A DNA stretch of 9,543 bases from Chloroflexota bacterium. GTDB lineage: Bacteria > Chloroflexota > Dehalococcoidia > Bin125. This document shows, one piece after another, positions 1 to 7,819 of this stretch (position 1 is the first letter of the stretch; each line of letters starts with the position of its first letter). The notes below the pieces were generated by a model. That model did no database searches. It was given only the letters and a program-made list of their open reading frames with translations, and was not told the DNA's origin. The position numbers and the translations under genes were made by a program. The stretch is taken from NCBI GenBank assembly GCA_026707335.1, contig JAPOXB010000107.1, forward strand, positions 1-9,543. Reading direction: 5' to 3'.

Positions 1-2035
<2,035 letters not shown>

Positions 2036-2108
2036 TGCTCTACGGTCTCAGCATGTGTGATGTACTTCAGATGGTCAGGACAACGACGCACACCGCAGTC
2101 CCCCCGCC

Positions 2109-2141
2109 GCGGATCCCCTGCGCCGGGCGCAGCGAATCCGC
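2109..2141 (-). other. Nested hairpin in the 23S leader
   Basis: Two nested inverted repeats: an inner 6-bp stem CTGCGC/GCGCAG (2118-2123 with 2127-2132, 3-nt loop) inside an outer 6-bp stem GCGGAT/ATCCGC (2109-2114 with 2136-2141). It lies about 74 nt upstream of the mature 23S 5' end and would be transcribed with the precursor. A role in pre-23S processing or folding is inference. Confidence 0.5.
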
Positions 2142-2170
2142 CACGCGGGAGCCGGGCGTGGCGCCGTCTT

Positions 2171-2209
2171 GACCAGTTGCCCAGCTTGCGCTGGGCGAAT
2201 TCGTTGGTC
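2171..2209 (-). other. Leader hairpin with GCAA tetraloop upstream of 23S
   Basis: On the transcript strand a perfect 7-bp stem GCCCAGC/GCTGGGC closes a GCAA loop, a GNRA tetraloop (2179-2196). It is extended beyond an internal loop by the 5-bp pair GACCA/TGGTC (2205-2209 with 2171-2175). The strict complementarity and the tetraloop argue for a selected RNA structure in the 23S precursor. Candidate roles are antitermination, processing or a folding scaffold; none is proven here. Confidence 0.55.
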
Positions 2210-2217
2210 GCTCGTGC

Positions 2218-2237
2218 ACACTATTCAGTTGCGAAGG
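2218..2237 (-). promoter_or_regulatory. Spacer-type (boxA-like) motif in the 23S leader
   Basis: The transcript strand reads CCTTCGCAACTGAATAGTGT. This resembles the conserved CTTTGAAAACTGAATAGTG element of 16S-23S spacers in many Gram-positive-type rRNA operons, which lies near the antitermination boxA. Here it sits in the leader of a 23S gene that has no 16S gene upstream. The match was judged by eye from memory of spacer sequences, and the boxA core itself is degenerate. Confidence 0.35.
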
Positions 2238-2298
2238 TGACCCAGGGCGGCCGGGGACGTGCGGGACACGGGCTCCGGGGCGTCTGGGCAACCCACAC

Positions 2299-2327
2299 AA
2301 TCTACGCAGCGCGCGCGGGGCTGTCAA
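2299..2327 (-). promoter_or_regulatory. Promoter for the 23S rRNA unit
   Basis: On the minus strand there is a perfect -35 box TTGACA (2327-2322), exactly 17 nt of spacer, and a -10 box TAGATT (2304-2299; 4 of 6 consensus bases). Initiation is expected near 2292, giving a leader of about 257 nt before the mature 23S end. It lies downstream of the preceding protein gene and its palindrome, so the 23S gene appears to have its own housekeeping-sigma promoter. Confidence 0.7.
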
Positions 2328-2398
2328 CGCGATCCGGTGTCGCCGGGGTGTCGCCCCGCGCCGGCAGGGCGTGCCGGGAGCCCAGATGGCGGCGCGCC

Positions 2399-2416
2399 GC
2401 CGGCCGTACGGCCGGC
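2399..2416 (-). terminator. GC palindrome just after the AhbAB-like gene, possible terminator
   Basis: A perfect 18-bp palindrome GCCGGCCGTACGGCCGGC starts 4 nt beyond the stop codon of the upstream gene and before the 23S promoter. It could fold into a very stable hairpin and separate the two transcription units. There is no U-tract after it, so it is either a U-less terminator or 3'-end stabiliser typical of GC-rich genomes, or a protein-binding site. Confidence 0.4.
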
Positions 2417-2420
2417 CCGC

Positions 2421-3572
2421 TCACGTGCGCCCGTCGGACTCCGCGTCCTCGCGCATGACGTCGGGGTCGAGGCCGACCTGCGCGCACCAGCGCGCGTAGG
2501 CGGCGGGCAGCACCTCGCTGGGCTTGATTTCGCTGCGGCCGCCCCAGAACACGGCCGTGTAGGCCAGCGGGATGCCCGCCTCGCGCAGGTGCGCGTCGAT
2601 CGCCGCCTTGTGGGCCAGCAGCCGCGCCTTGTCGGTGCCGTGCGCGACGCCCATCACGTTGACGTCGTGGAACTCGGGCCCGCCCTCGCGCCAGTAGGCG
2701 TGGGTCATGATGTGGTGCCGGCCCACCTCGCGCCCCGCGTCGATCTCGCGGCCGGGCGGCACCGCCCAGTGGAAGAGGGCGTTGTAGCTCGTCACCGGCG
2801 GGGCGGCGCCGACCGCCTTCACGTGCTCCAGGAAGGTCGAGAAGCGCCCGACCAGCCCCCGCTCGTCGAGCGACTCCGCCACGCGGCAGAAGGTCGCCGG
2901 CGGGATGCCGGCCGCGTGGGCGCGCGCCGCCCAGATGTCGCCGCTCAGCGCGCCGGGCGCGAACTCCTCCTTCAGCGCCTCAACGACGCGCCACTCCTCG
3001 GGCGTCAGCGTGGCAAGGTCCGTGTCGAGCACGCGCCCCGGCTCGGGCGTCCGGGCGCCGGGCTCGATCTCGCGCCGGCGCACGTGGCCCACGCCCAGCG
3101 TGAACAGGCGCTTGGCGGGCATCAGCCGGAAGCGCCGGGCGCCCGTCTGGTCGCGCAGGTACTCGGCGTGCTTCCGCAGCGAGAAGCCCTGCGGCGCCTT
3201 GAGCGTCGTCCACAGGCGGTAGTTCGCGCCGGGGTTCGCCGCGTCGGTGGTGCGCACCACGACGTGCCCCGAGAACGGGTCCTGCTCGAACATGTAGTCG
3301 AACGCCGCGCGCAGCCGATCCTCCGGCACCTCCCACGCGACCAGCGCGCCCCGCGCCAGGTTGGTGGCCAGCAGCGTCTGCCGCACGCGGCGGATGGTGC
3401 CGGCCTCGAGCATCGCCTGGATGCGCTCCCGCACGACGCCCGGCGCGACGCCGCTGCGCCGGGCGATCTCGCCGATCGGGTCGCGCTGGAATCCCTGCAG
3501 CTGGTCCTCGGAGATGGCGAGGATGGCCCGGTTGGTGGGGTCGTCAACGTGGTAGGGGACGGCGGTGGTCAT
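2421..3572 (-). CDS. Double Lrp/AsnC-type protein resembling a fused siroheme decarboxylase (AhbA-AhbB / NirDL-like)
   Basis: 383 aa built from two similar halves, each a winged-helix part plus an AsnC-like alpha/beta part. In half 1 (about 10-165) the helix-turn-helix region is at 33-62 (IGEIARRSG...IRRV), followed by ALVAWEVPEDRL (76-87) and NYRLWTTLK (117-125). In half 2 (about 188-355) YNALFHWAVP (263-272) is followed by HIMTHAYWR (287-295), NVMGVAHG (305-312) and an EIKPSEV end (348-354). The VP-E, His/Arg-containing strand and N-W/M-x-H-G order is that of AhbA and AhbB, which decarboxylate siroheme to 12,18-didecarboxysiroheme on the way to heme or heme d1. Many relatives are annotated simply as Lrp/AsnC regulators, and that remains the alternative. 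It starts 25 nt after the sulfite-oxidase-like gene on the same strand, probably in one operon. The ATG has only a weak GGAG upstream. The fold call is firm; the enzymatic role is inference. Confidence 0.65.
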   Translation of the reverse strand: MTTAVPYHVDDPTNRAILAISEDQLQGFQRDPIGEIARRSGVAPGVVRERIQAMLEAGTIRRVRQTLLATNLARGALVAWEVPEDRLRAAFDYMFEQDPFSGHVVVRTTDAANPGANYRLWTTLKAPQGFSLRKHAEYLRDQTGARRFRLMPAKRLFTLGVGHVRRREIEPGARTPEPGRVLDTDLATLTPEEWRVVEALKEEFAPGALSGDIWAARAHAAGIPPATFCRVAESLDERGLVGRFSTFLEHVKAVGAAPPVTSYNALFHWAVPPGREIDAGREVGRHHIMTHAYWREGGPEFHDVNVMGVAHGTDKARLLAHKAAIDAHLREAGIPLAYTAVFWGGRSEIKPSEVLPAAYARWCAQVGLDPDVMREDAESDGRT

Positions 3573-3597
3573 GGGGCGGGCGGCTCCGGCTCCGGGT

Positions 3598-4200
3598 CTA
3601 CGAGTAGCGCTCCTCGGCCCAAGGGTCGCCGCGCAGGTGATAGCCGTACATCTCCCAGAAGCCCGGCCGGTCCATGGGCAGGATCTCCATGCCGTGGACC
3701 CACTTGGCGCTCTTCCAGAAGTACAGCGAGGGGATCACCCCGCGCAGCGGTCCGCCGTGCACCGCGGGGATCGGCTCGCCGTCGTGGGAGAAGGCGATCA
3801 TCGCGTGGTCGTCCTGGGCGAGGTCGTCCAGGCTGACGTTGGTCGTGTAGCCGCCGTAGGAGTGGAACATGACGGCCGCCGCGCCCGGCGTGGGGCGGAC
3901 GTGTGCGAGGATCGTCGCGATGAGGACGCCCTCCCAGGTGTTGTCGAAGCGCGACCAGTGCGTCACGCAGTGGATGTCGTTGGTGCGCTCCTCGGTGCCC
4001 AGGGCGCGGAACTGCTCCCAGTTCCACTCCGCCTCCCGCTCGACCTCGCCCCACACGCGCAGGCTCCAGTCGCGCAATTCCACCCGCGGGGTCGCCCCGT
4101 AGGTGAGCACCGGCCACTGCTCGGTGAGGCGCTGGCCGGGCGGCAGGCGGTCGGGACCGTCGACGCGGTCCTCGTGCTGCTCGCTGAACAGGGTCGTCAC
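3598..4200 (-). CDS. Cytoplasmic sulfite-oxidase-like molybdopterin oxidoreductase
   Basis: 200 aa, a single oxidoreductase molybdopterin-binding domain of the sulfite oxidase / MsrP (YedY) superfamily. NDIHCVTHWSR places the molybdenum-ligating cysteine at Cys78. Further family signatures are FHSYGGYTTNV (112-122), HGGPLRGVIP (148-157), YFWKSAKWVHG (160-170) and a C-terminal GFWEMYGYHLRGDPW (180-194). No signal peptide, transmembrane segment, heme b5 domain or dimerisation domain is present, so a cytoplasmic single-domain enzyme is expected; substrate and electron acceptor are unknown. The GTG start is chosen because GGGAG lies 7 nt upstream and the preceding in-frame residues do not look like this family. 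An in-frame ATG at 4254 lacks a ribosome binding site. It is the first gene of the minus-strand unit and is divergent from lspA across about 120 nt. Confidence 0.85.
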   Translation of the reverse strand: MTTLFSEQHEDRVDGPDRLPPGQRLTEQWPVLTYGATPRVELRDWSLRVWGEVEREAEWNWEQFRALGTEERTNDIHCVTHWSRFDNTWEGVLIATILAHVRPTPGAAAVMFHSYGGYTTNVSLDDLAQDDHAMIAFSHDGEPIPAVHGGPLRGVIPSLYFWKSAKWVHGMEILPMDRPGFWEMYGYHLRGDPWAEERYS

Positions 4201-4212
4201 GTGGCGGCTCCC
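4201..4212 (-). promoter_or_regulatory. Ribosome binding site deciding the GTG start
   Basis: GGGAG (4212-4208 on the minus strand) lies 7 nt before the GTG of the sulfite-oxidase-like gene. It is one of the few clear Shine-Dalgarno sequences in the window and supports this start over longer in-frame alternatives. Confidence 0.6.
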
Positions 4213-4308
4213 ATCGGGCCCTGGCTGCCGGCCCGGTGGCGGCGCCCGCTGCATGGTACGTGTCCCCAGCCTAGTACGCCGCCCGCCGCGGTTCGGACTG
4301 ACGGGCCG

Positions 4309-4323
4309 TGTACGCTCGACCCG
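4309..4323 (+). promoter_or_regulatory. Possible -10 box placed for a leaderless lspA transcript
   Basis: TACGCT (4311-4316, TAnnnT form) ends 7 nt before the lspA ATG, so transcription would begin at or next to the start codon. No Shine-Dalgarno sequence is seen before the ATG and no good -35 box is visible. Support rests mainly on the same geometry at vapB and the NuoEF-type gene. Confidence 0.35.
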
Positions 4324-4902
4324 ATGACCACCCAATCCGATCTGTCGCCGGCTCCGGATCCCGCCGACGCGCCCGCCCCGACCGAGACCGCGTGGGCGGG
4401 CTTCCGGCGGCGCTTCCGCGAGCGCCGGGCCGGCCGCCGGCGCGAGGACGTGATCTTCGCGGCCACGGTGGCGGCCTGGGTCGCCTTCGACCAGATCACG
4501 AAGGTCATCGTGCGCGACACGCTGGCGGTGGGCGAGCACGAGCGGCTGGCCCCGTTCTTCCGCTTCTCGCACTTCGAGAACAGCGGCGGCGCGTTCAACC
4601 TGTTCAACGACACCAACACCCTGCTGGCCGTGTCGGCCGTGGTGGCGATCGTCGTGCTGGGCGTCTACTACCTCTTCCCCGTGATCGACCACTGGATCGC
4701 GCGGCTGGGCCTGGCGCTGATCCTGGGCGGCGCGATCGGCAACCTGCTCGACCGCATCTACCAGGGCAGCGTGACCGACTTCATCAACTTCAACGAGTTC
4801 CCCGCCTTCAACGTGGCCGACGCCGGCATCAACATCGGCGTCTTCCTCATCCTGCTCACGCTGGTCGTGCGCGACGCGACCCGATCGGCGCCGCACCGCT
4901 GA
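4324..4902 (+). CDS. lspA: Lipoprotein signal peptidase (signal peptidase II)
   Basis: 192 aa. Membrane-embedded aspartyl protease that cleaves the signal peptide of prolipoproteins after the +1 cysteine has been lipidated. Visible motifs are DQITK (56-60), ENSGGAFN (85-92), GNLLDRI (139-145, catalytic Asp143) and FNVADAGI (162-169, catalytic Asp166). Four membrane segments are expected at about 43-58, 98-119, 126-141 and 168-183. Residues 1-41 form an unusual cytoplasmic extension: a Pro/Ala/Asp-rich stretch followed by an arginine-rich segment (FRRRFRERRAGRRR). The family is normally about 150-170 aa. An internal GTG at codon 43 would remove the extension but would leave almost nothing before the first membrane segment. 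The next gene begins on the last base of this stop codon, so translation is probably coupled. Confidence 0.95.
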   Translation: MTTQSDLSPAPDPADAPAPTETAWAGFRRRFRERRAGRRREDVIFAATVAAWVAFDQITKVIVRDTLAVGEHERLAPFFRFSHFENSGGAFNLFNDTNTLLAVSAVVAIVVLGVYYLFPVIDHWIARLGLALILGGAIGNLLDRIYQGSVTDFINFNEFPAFNVADAGINIGVFLILLTLVVRDATRSAPHR

Positions 4903-5954
4903 TGCCGTTCGAAGCCGACCTCGGCGCGATGCCGCCCTCCGAACTCCTGGCCGACAGCGACGGCGAGCGACTGGACCTGTTCGTCGCGCGGCGCTTGCCC
5001 GGCCTCTCGCGCAGCGGCGCGCGGCGCCTCATCGACGAGGGGCTGGTGCTGGTCGAGGGCGGCCTGGAGCGCCCCGCCTACCGGCTGCGCGCCGGCGAGA
5101 TGGTGCGGGTGCACCCCGCGCCGACGCCCGCCGCGATGGTCGCGGAGCCGATCGAGATGCCCCTCGACGTCCGCTACGAGGACGCCGACCTGCTCGTGCT
5201 CAACAAGCCCGCCGGCCTGACGGTGCACCCCGCCCCCGGCGAGCGCGACGCGACGCTCGTCAACGCCCTGCTGGCGCACTGCCCCGGGCTGCCCGGCATC
5301 GGCGACGCGCTGCGGCCGGGGCTGGTCCACCGCCTCGACAAGGACACCAGCGGCGTGATGATGGTGGCCAAGGACGCCGTCTCGCTGCAGCGCCTGCAGG
5401 ACCAGATCCGCGCCCGCAGCGTCGAGAAGCGCTACGTCGCGGTCGTCGCCGGGACGCCGGAGCCGCTGGAGGGCCGGGTGGAGGCGCCGATCGGCCGGGA
5501 CCGCTCCGACCCGCGGCGCATGGCGGTCGTCGACGGCGGCCGGCCCTCCACGACCGAGTACCGCGTCGAGGAGCGCTTCATCGACACGGCGCTGCTCGAC
5601 TGCAACCTGATCACGGGCCGGACGCACCAGATCCGCGTGCACCTCGCGGCGCTGGGGCACCCCATCATCGGCGACGCGATCTACGGGCACCCCTCGCACC
5701 TGATCGACCGGCAGGCGCTGCACGCCCGCCTGCTGGCCTTCGACCACCCCACCACCGGCGCGCGCATCCGGGTCGAGGTCGCGCCGCCGGCCGACATCGC
5801 GGCCCTGATCGAGGCGCTGCGCGGGGCGGCGCCGGTGCATGGAGCCGACATCGGCGGTACGGTGAGTCCGTCCGCGCCGGCGCTCCCCCCCGGCGAGGAG
5901 GCGCGCGGCCGGCGCTGGCGCAAGTCGCGCCACCGATCCCGGCGCATCCGCTAG
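4902..5954 (+). CDS. rluD: RluA-family 23S rRNA pseudouridine synthase (RluD-like)
   Basis: 350 aa. Converts uridines to pseudouridine in large-subunit rRNA; RluD-type members act on helix 69. An S4 RNA-binding domain is visible at about 21-72 (ERLDLFVARRLPGLSRSGARR), then the synthase domain with LVLNKPAGLTVHP (98-110) and the catalytic loop HRLDKDTSG (143-151, catalytic Asp146), and GRTHQIRVHLA (239-249) with GHPIIGDAIYG (252-262). S4 plus this catalytic loop fits RluD/RluC types and the YlyB-type gene that commonly follows lspA. The exact target uridines cannot be assigned from sequence. Residues 330-350 are a strongly basic tail with many Arg and Lys, possibly an extra RNA contact. The start is the TGATG overlap with lspA; no Shine-Dalgarno sequence is visible, which fits coupled translation. 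Confidence 0.9.
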   Translation: MPFEADLGAMPPSELLADSDGERLDLFVARRLPGLSRSGARRLIDEGLVLVEGGLERPAYRLRAGEMVRVHPAPTPAAMVAEPIEMPLDVRYEDADLLVLNKPAGLTVHPAPGERDATLVNALLAHCPGLPGIGDALRPGLVHRLDKDTSGVMMVAKDAVSLQRLQDQIRARSVEKRYVAVVAGTPEPLEGRVEAPIGRDRSDPRRMAVVDGGRPSTTEYRVEERFIDTALLDCNLITGRTHQIRVHLAALGHPIIGDAIYGHPSHLIDRQALHARLLAFDHPTTGARIRVEVAPPADIAALIEALRGAAPVHGADIGGTVSPSAPALPPGEEARGRRWRKSRHRSRRIR

Positions 5955-6000
5955 CCGGACCGTCCCGTCAAACGAGACCAAGGAACCCAGAACCAGCCCG

Positions 6001-7482
6001 ATGAGCGTCCGCGTCCGATTCGGCCCCAGTCCCACCGGCGAGCTGCACATGGGCAGCGTGCGCACGGCCCTGTTCGACTGGCTCTTCGCCCGCCACCACG
6101 GGGGCGAGTTCCTCGTCCGCATCGAGGACACCGACCAGACGCGCTCCGTGGCCGGGGCCGAGGAGCGCATCCTGGAGGGGTTGCGCTGGATGGGCCTGGA
6201 CTGGGACGAGGGCCCCGACATCGGCGGGCCGCACGGACCCTACCGCCAGTCGGAGCGGCTGCCGCTCTACGAGGTCGCGGCGGAGCGGCTGCTCGCCTCG
6301 GGCCGCGCCTACCGCTGCGCCTGCCCGCCGGAGCGGGTGAAGCAGGTGCGCGAGGAGGCGCAGCGGCGCAAGCGGCCGCCCGGCTACGACGCCCGCTGCC
6401 GCGACTTGGCCCCCGCCGACCTGGCCAACGAGATCGCCGCCCAGGACGGCCGCAGCGTCGTGCGGTTCAGGAGCCCGCGGGAGGGCGCCACGGTCGTGCC
6501 GGACGCGCTGCGCGGCGACGTCGTTTTCGAGAACCGGCTGCTCGACGACCACGTCCTGCTCAAGGAGGACGGCTTCCCCACCTACCACCTCGCCTCTGTG
6601 GTGGACGATCACGCGATGGAGATCAGCCACGTCTTCCGCGGCGACGAGTGGCTGTCGAGCGCGCCGCGCCACCTGCTGCTCTACGAGGCGCTCGGCTACG
6701 AGCCGCCGGTCTTCATCCACCAGCCGGTCATCCTGGGGCCCGACAAGGGCAAGCTCAGCAAGCGCCACGGCGCGACGTCTGTGTCGGCCTACGCCGAGCA
6801 GGGCTACCTGCCCGAGGCGCTGATCAACTTCCTGGCCCTGCTGGGCTGGTCGAAGGACGACCGCACGACGAAGATGTCCGTCGCCGAGATCATCGAGGCG
6901 TTCGACATCGACCGCATGGGCGTCACGCCGGTCACGTTCGACCAGACCCGCCTCGACGCGATGAACGCGGATTTTCTGCGCGAACTCGGCCCCGAGGAGT
7001 TCTTCCGCCGCGCGGCGCCGTTCCTGGAGCGGGCGCTGCCCGAGGATGTCGCCCGGCCGCTCGACCTGACGCCGCTGCTGCCGCTCGCGCCCCTGATCCA
7101 GGAGCGCGTCAAGCGGCTGGCGGAGTTCGCGGAGTACGTCGATTTCTTCTTCCTGCCGGGCCCGCTCGACTACCCGAACGCGGAGTTGATGGGCAAAGGC
7201 TTCCGCGACAACCCGGCGGGCGCGCTGACGGCGGTGGAGGGCGCGATCGCGGCGCTCAAGGCGGTCGAGCCGTGGACGGCGGAGGCGATCGAGGCCGCCC
7301 TGCGCGGCCTCGCCGATCGGCTGGCGCTGCGGGCGGGGGTCGTCTTCACGCCGCTGCGCGTCGCGGTGACGGGCAAGCGCATCGCACCGCCGCTCTTCGA
7401 GACGCTGGCCGTGCTGGGCCGCGCGCGCGCCGTCGAGCGGCTCAACGTCGCGGCCGAGCGCCTCGCCCGCCCGGACGACTAG
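6001..7482 (+). CDS. gltX: Glutamyl-tRNA synthetase
   Basis: 493 aa, class I synthetase that activates glutamate and charges tRNA-Glu. The N-terminus VRFGPSPTGELHMGS holds the HIGH-type motif as HMGS (16-19). The KMSKS loop is KLSKR (251-255) in GPDKGKLSKRHG. A zinc site of the E. coli type is suggested by Cys106, Cys108, Tyr129 and Cys133. RIEDTDQTR (40-48) and RGDEWLSSAPRH (213-224) are family blocks, and the helical anticodon-binding domain follows from about 320. Length is normal. A weak AAGGAA lies about 15 nt before the ATG. It follows the pseudouridine synthase gene by 46 nt, probably co-transcribed, and is followed by tRNA-Gln and tRNA-Glu. Whether it is discriminating or also charges tRNA-Gln for GatCAB cannot be decided from these motifs. 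Confidence 0.97.
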   Translation: MSVRVRFGPSPTGELHMGSVRTALFDWLFARHHGGEFLVRIEDTDQTRSVAGAEERILEGLRWMGLDWDEGPDIGGPHGPYRQSERLPLYEVAAERLLASGRAYRCACPPERVKQVREEAQRRKRPPGYDARCRDLAPADLANEIAAQDGRSVVRFRSPREGATVVPDALRGDVVFENRLLDDHVLLKEDGFPTYHLASVVDDHAMEISHVFRGDEWLSSAPRHLLLYEALGYEPPVFIHQPVILGPDKGKLSKRHGATSVSAYAEQGYLPEALINFLALLGWSKDDRTTKMSVAEIIEAFDIDRMGVTPVTFDQTRLDAMNADFLRELGPEEFFRRAAPFLERALPEDVARPLDLTPLLPLAPLIQERVKRLAEFAEYVDFFFLPGPLDYPNAELMGKGFRDNPAGALTAVEGAIAALKAVEPWTAEAIEAALRGLADRLALRAGVVFTPLRVAVTGKRIAPPLFETLAVLGRARAVERLNVAAERLARPDD

Positions 7483-7509
7483 GTTGCGGTCGCTCTGCCG
7501 CGCGCCCGA

Positions 7510-7539
7510 TTGCGGGTTCGGCGATCGCGCCCCTACCAT
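7510..7539 (+). promoter_or_regulatory. Possible promoter for the tRNA pair
   Basis: TTGCGG (7510-7515), an 18-nt spacer and TACCAT (7534-7539) would start transcription near 7546, about 5 nt before tRNA-Gln. The -10 matches 4 of 6 consensus bases, the -35 only the TTG. No terminator is visible between gltX and the tRNAs, so read-through from gltX is equally possible. Confidence 0.4.
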
Positions 7540-7550
7540 GGGTTGCGTGA

Positions 7551-7624
7551 TGGGGATTGGTCTAGCGGTAGGACGACTGACTCTGGATCAGTTAGCGGGG
7601 GTTCGAATCCTCCATCCCCAGCCA
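7551..7624 (+). tRNA. tRNA-Gln (anticodon CUG)
   Basis: Complete cloverleaf of 74 nt. The acceptor TGGGGAT pairs fully with ATCCCCA, including the U1-A72 pair typical of glutamine tRNAs. The D arm is GTCT/GGAC. The anticodon stem CTGA/TCAG carries the loop CTCTGGA, with anticodon CTG at 7583-7585 reading CAG codons. The T arm GGGGG-TTCGAAT-CCTCC holds one G-T pair and the discriminator base is G73. The 3' CCA is encoded. A UUG isoacceptor for CAA codons must lie elsewhere. Confidence 0.96.
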
Positions 7625-7630
7625 ATGCGT

Positions 7631-7707
7631 GGCGCATTCGTCTAGCGGCCCAGGACACCGCCCTCTCAAGGCGGAGATCGGGGGTTCGAATCCCCCATGC
7701 GCTACCA
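7631..7707 (+). tRNA. tRNA-Glu (anticodon CUC)
   Basis: Complete cloverleaf of 77 nt with encoded CCA. The acceptor GGCGCAT pairs with ATGCGCT, including one G-U at the first pair, with discriminator A73. The D arm is GTCT/GGAC. The anticodon stem CCGCC/GGCGG carries the loop CTCTCAA, with anticodon CTC at 7665-7667 reading GAG. The T arm is GGGGG-TTCGAAT-CCCCC. It lies only 6 nt after tRNA-Gln, so both are surely processed from one precursor. It is a direct substrate of the GluRS encoded just upstream. Confidence 0.97.
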
Positions 7708-7716
7708 GCCCTCTCC

Positions 7717-7744
7717 AGCCCCTCCCCGGAGGGGCTGTTTTCTT
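7717..7744 (+). terminator. Intrinsic terminator after the tRNA pair
   Basis: The stem AGCCCCTCC/GGAGGGGCT (7717-7725 with 7728-7736, 9 bp; the last pairs probably open into a 4-nt loop) is followed directly by GTTTTCTT. It starts 9 nt after the encoded CCA of tRNA-Glu. It is the only textbook intrinsic terminator on the plus strand of the window and closes the lspA to tRNA-Glu unit. Confidence 0.85.
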
Positions 7745-7784
7745 CCGGGAGCCCGGAGCCGCCATCCTGCAAGCAGCGCGCATC

Positions 7785-7813
7785 TTGACATCACTCCGAT
7801 CAGGCATCATGAT
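7785..7813 (+). promoter_or_regulatory. vapBC promoter, likely leaderless
   Basis: A perfect -35 TTGACA (7785-7790), a 17-nt spacer and a -10 CATGAT (7808-7813, 4 of 6 consensus). The antitoxin ATG begins at 7820, exactly where +1 would fall, and no Shine-Dalgarno sequence precedes it. A leaderless mRNA is therefore predicted. Confidence 0.7.
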
Positions 7814-7817
7814 GCCT
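7802..7817 (+). promoter_or_regulatory. Probable VapB operator (16-bp perfect palindrome)
   Basis: AGGCATCATGATGCCT is identical to its reverse complement and spans the -10 box, ending 2 nt before the ATG. Ribbon-helix-helix antitoxins typically bind such palindromes in their own promoter, so this is the likely site of autorepression by VapB or VapBC. Binding itself is inferred. Confidence 0.65.
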
Positions 7818-7819
7818 TT

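Noticed and set aside
2259..3836. A 525-codon open frame on the plus strand opposite the AhbAB-like gene
   Set aside because: It mirrors the codon structure of the real minus-strand gene (GC-rich third positions give long antisense frames), has an Arg/Gly/Val-biased composition and no recognisable domain.
4213..4300. Promoter for the sulfite-oxidase-like operon
   Set aside because: TACCAT (4258-4253 on the minus strand) is a possible -10, but no -35 box is found at 16-18 nt, so no site is called.
4200..4896. An upstream extension of the sulfite-oxidase-like frame through the lspA region
   Set aside because: The extension is antisense to lspA, lacks family similarity, and the GTG at 4200 has a clear ribosome binding site.
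4308..7550. Long out-of-frame and antisense open frames over lspA, the pseudouridine synthase gene and gltX
   Set aside because: They are shadows of genes with strong motifs; their translations are low-complexity Ala/Arg/Gly strings without domains.
7745..7756. CCGGG-AG-CCCGG inverted repeat between the terminator and the vapBC promoter
   Set aside because: A 2-nt loop and short GC arms are expected often by chance in sequence this GC-rich.
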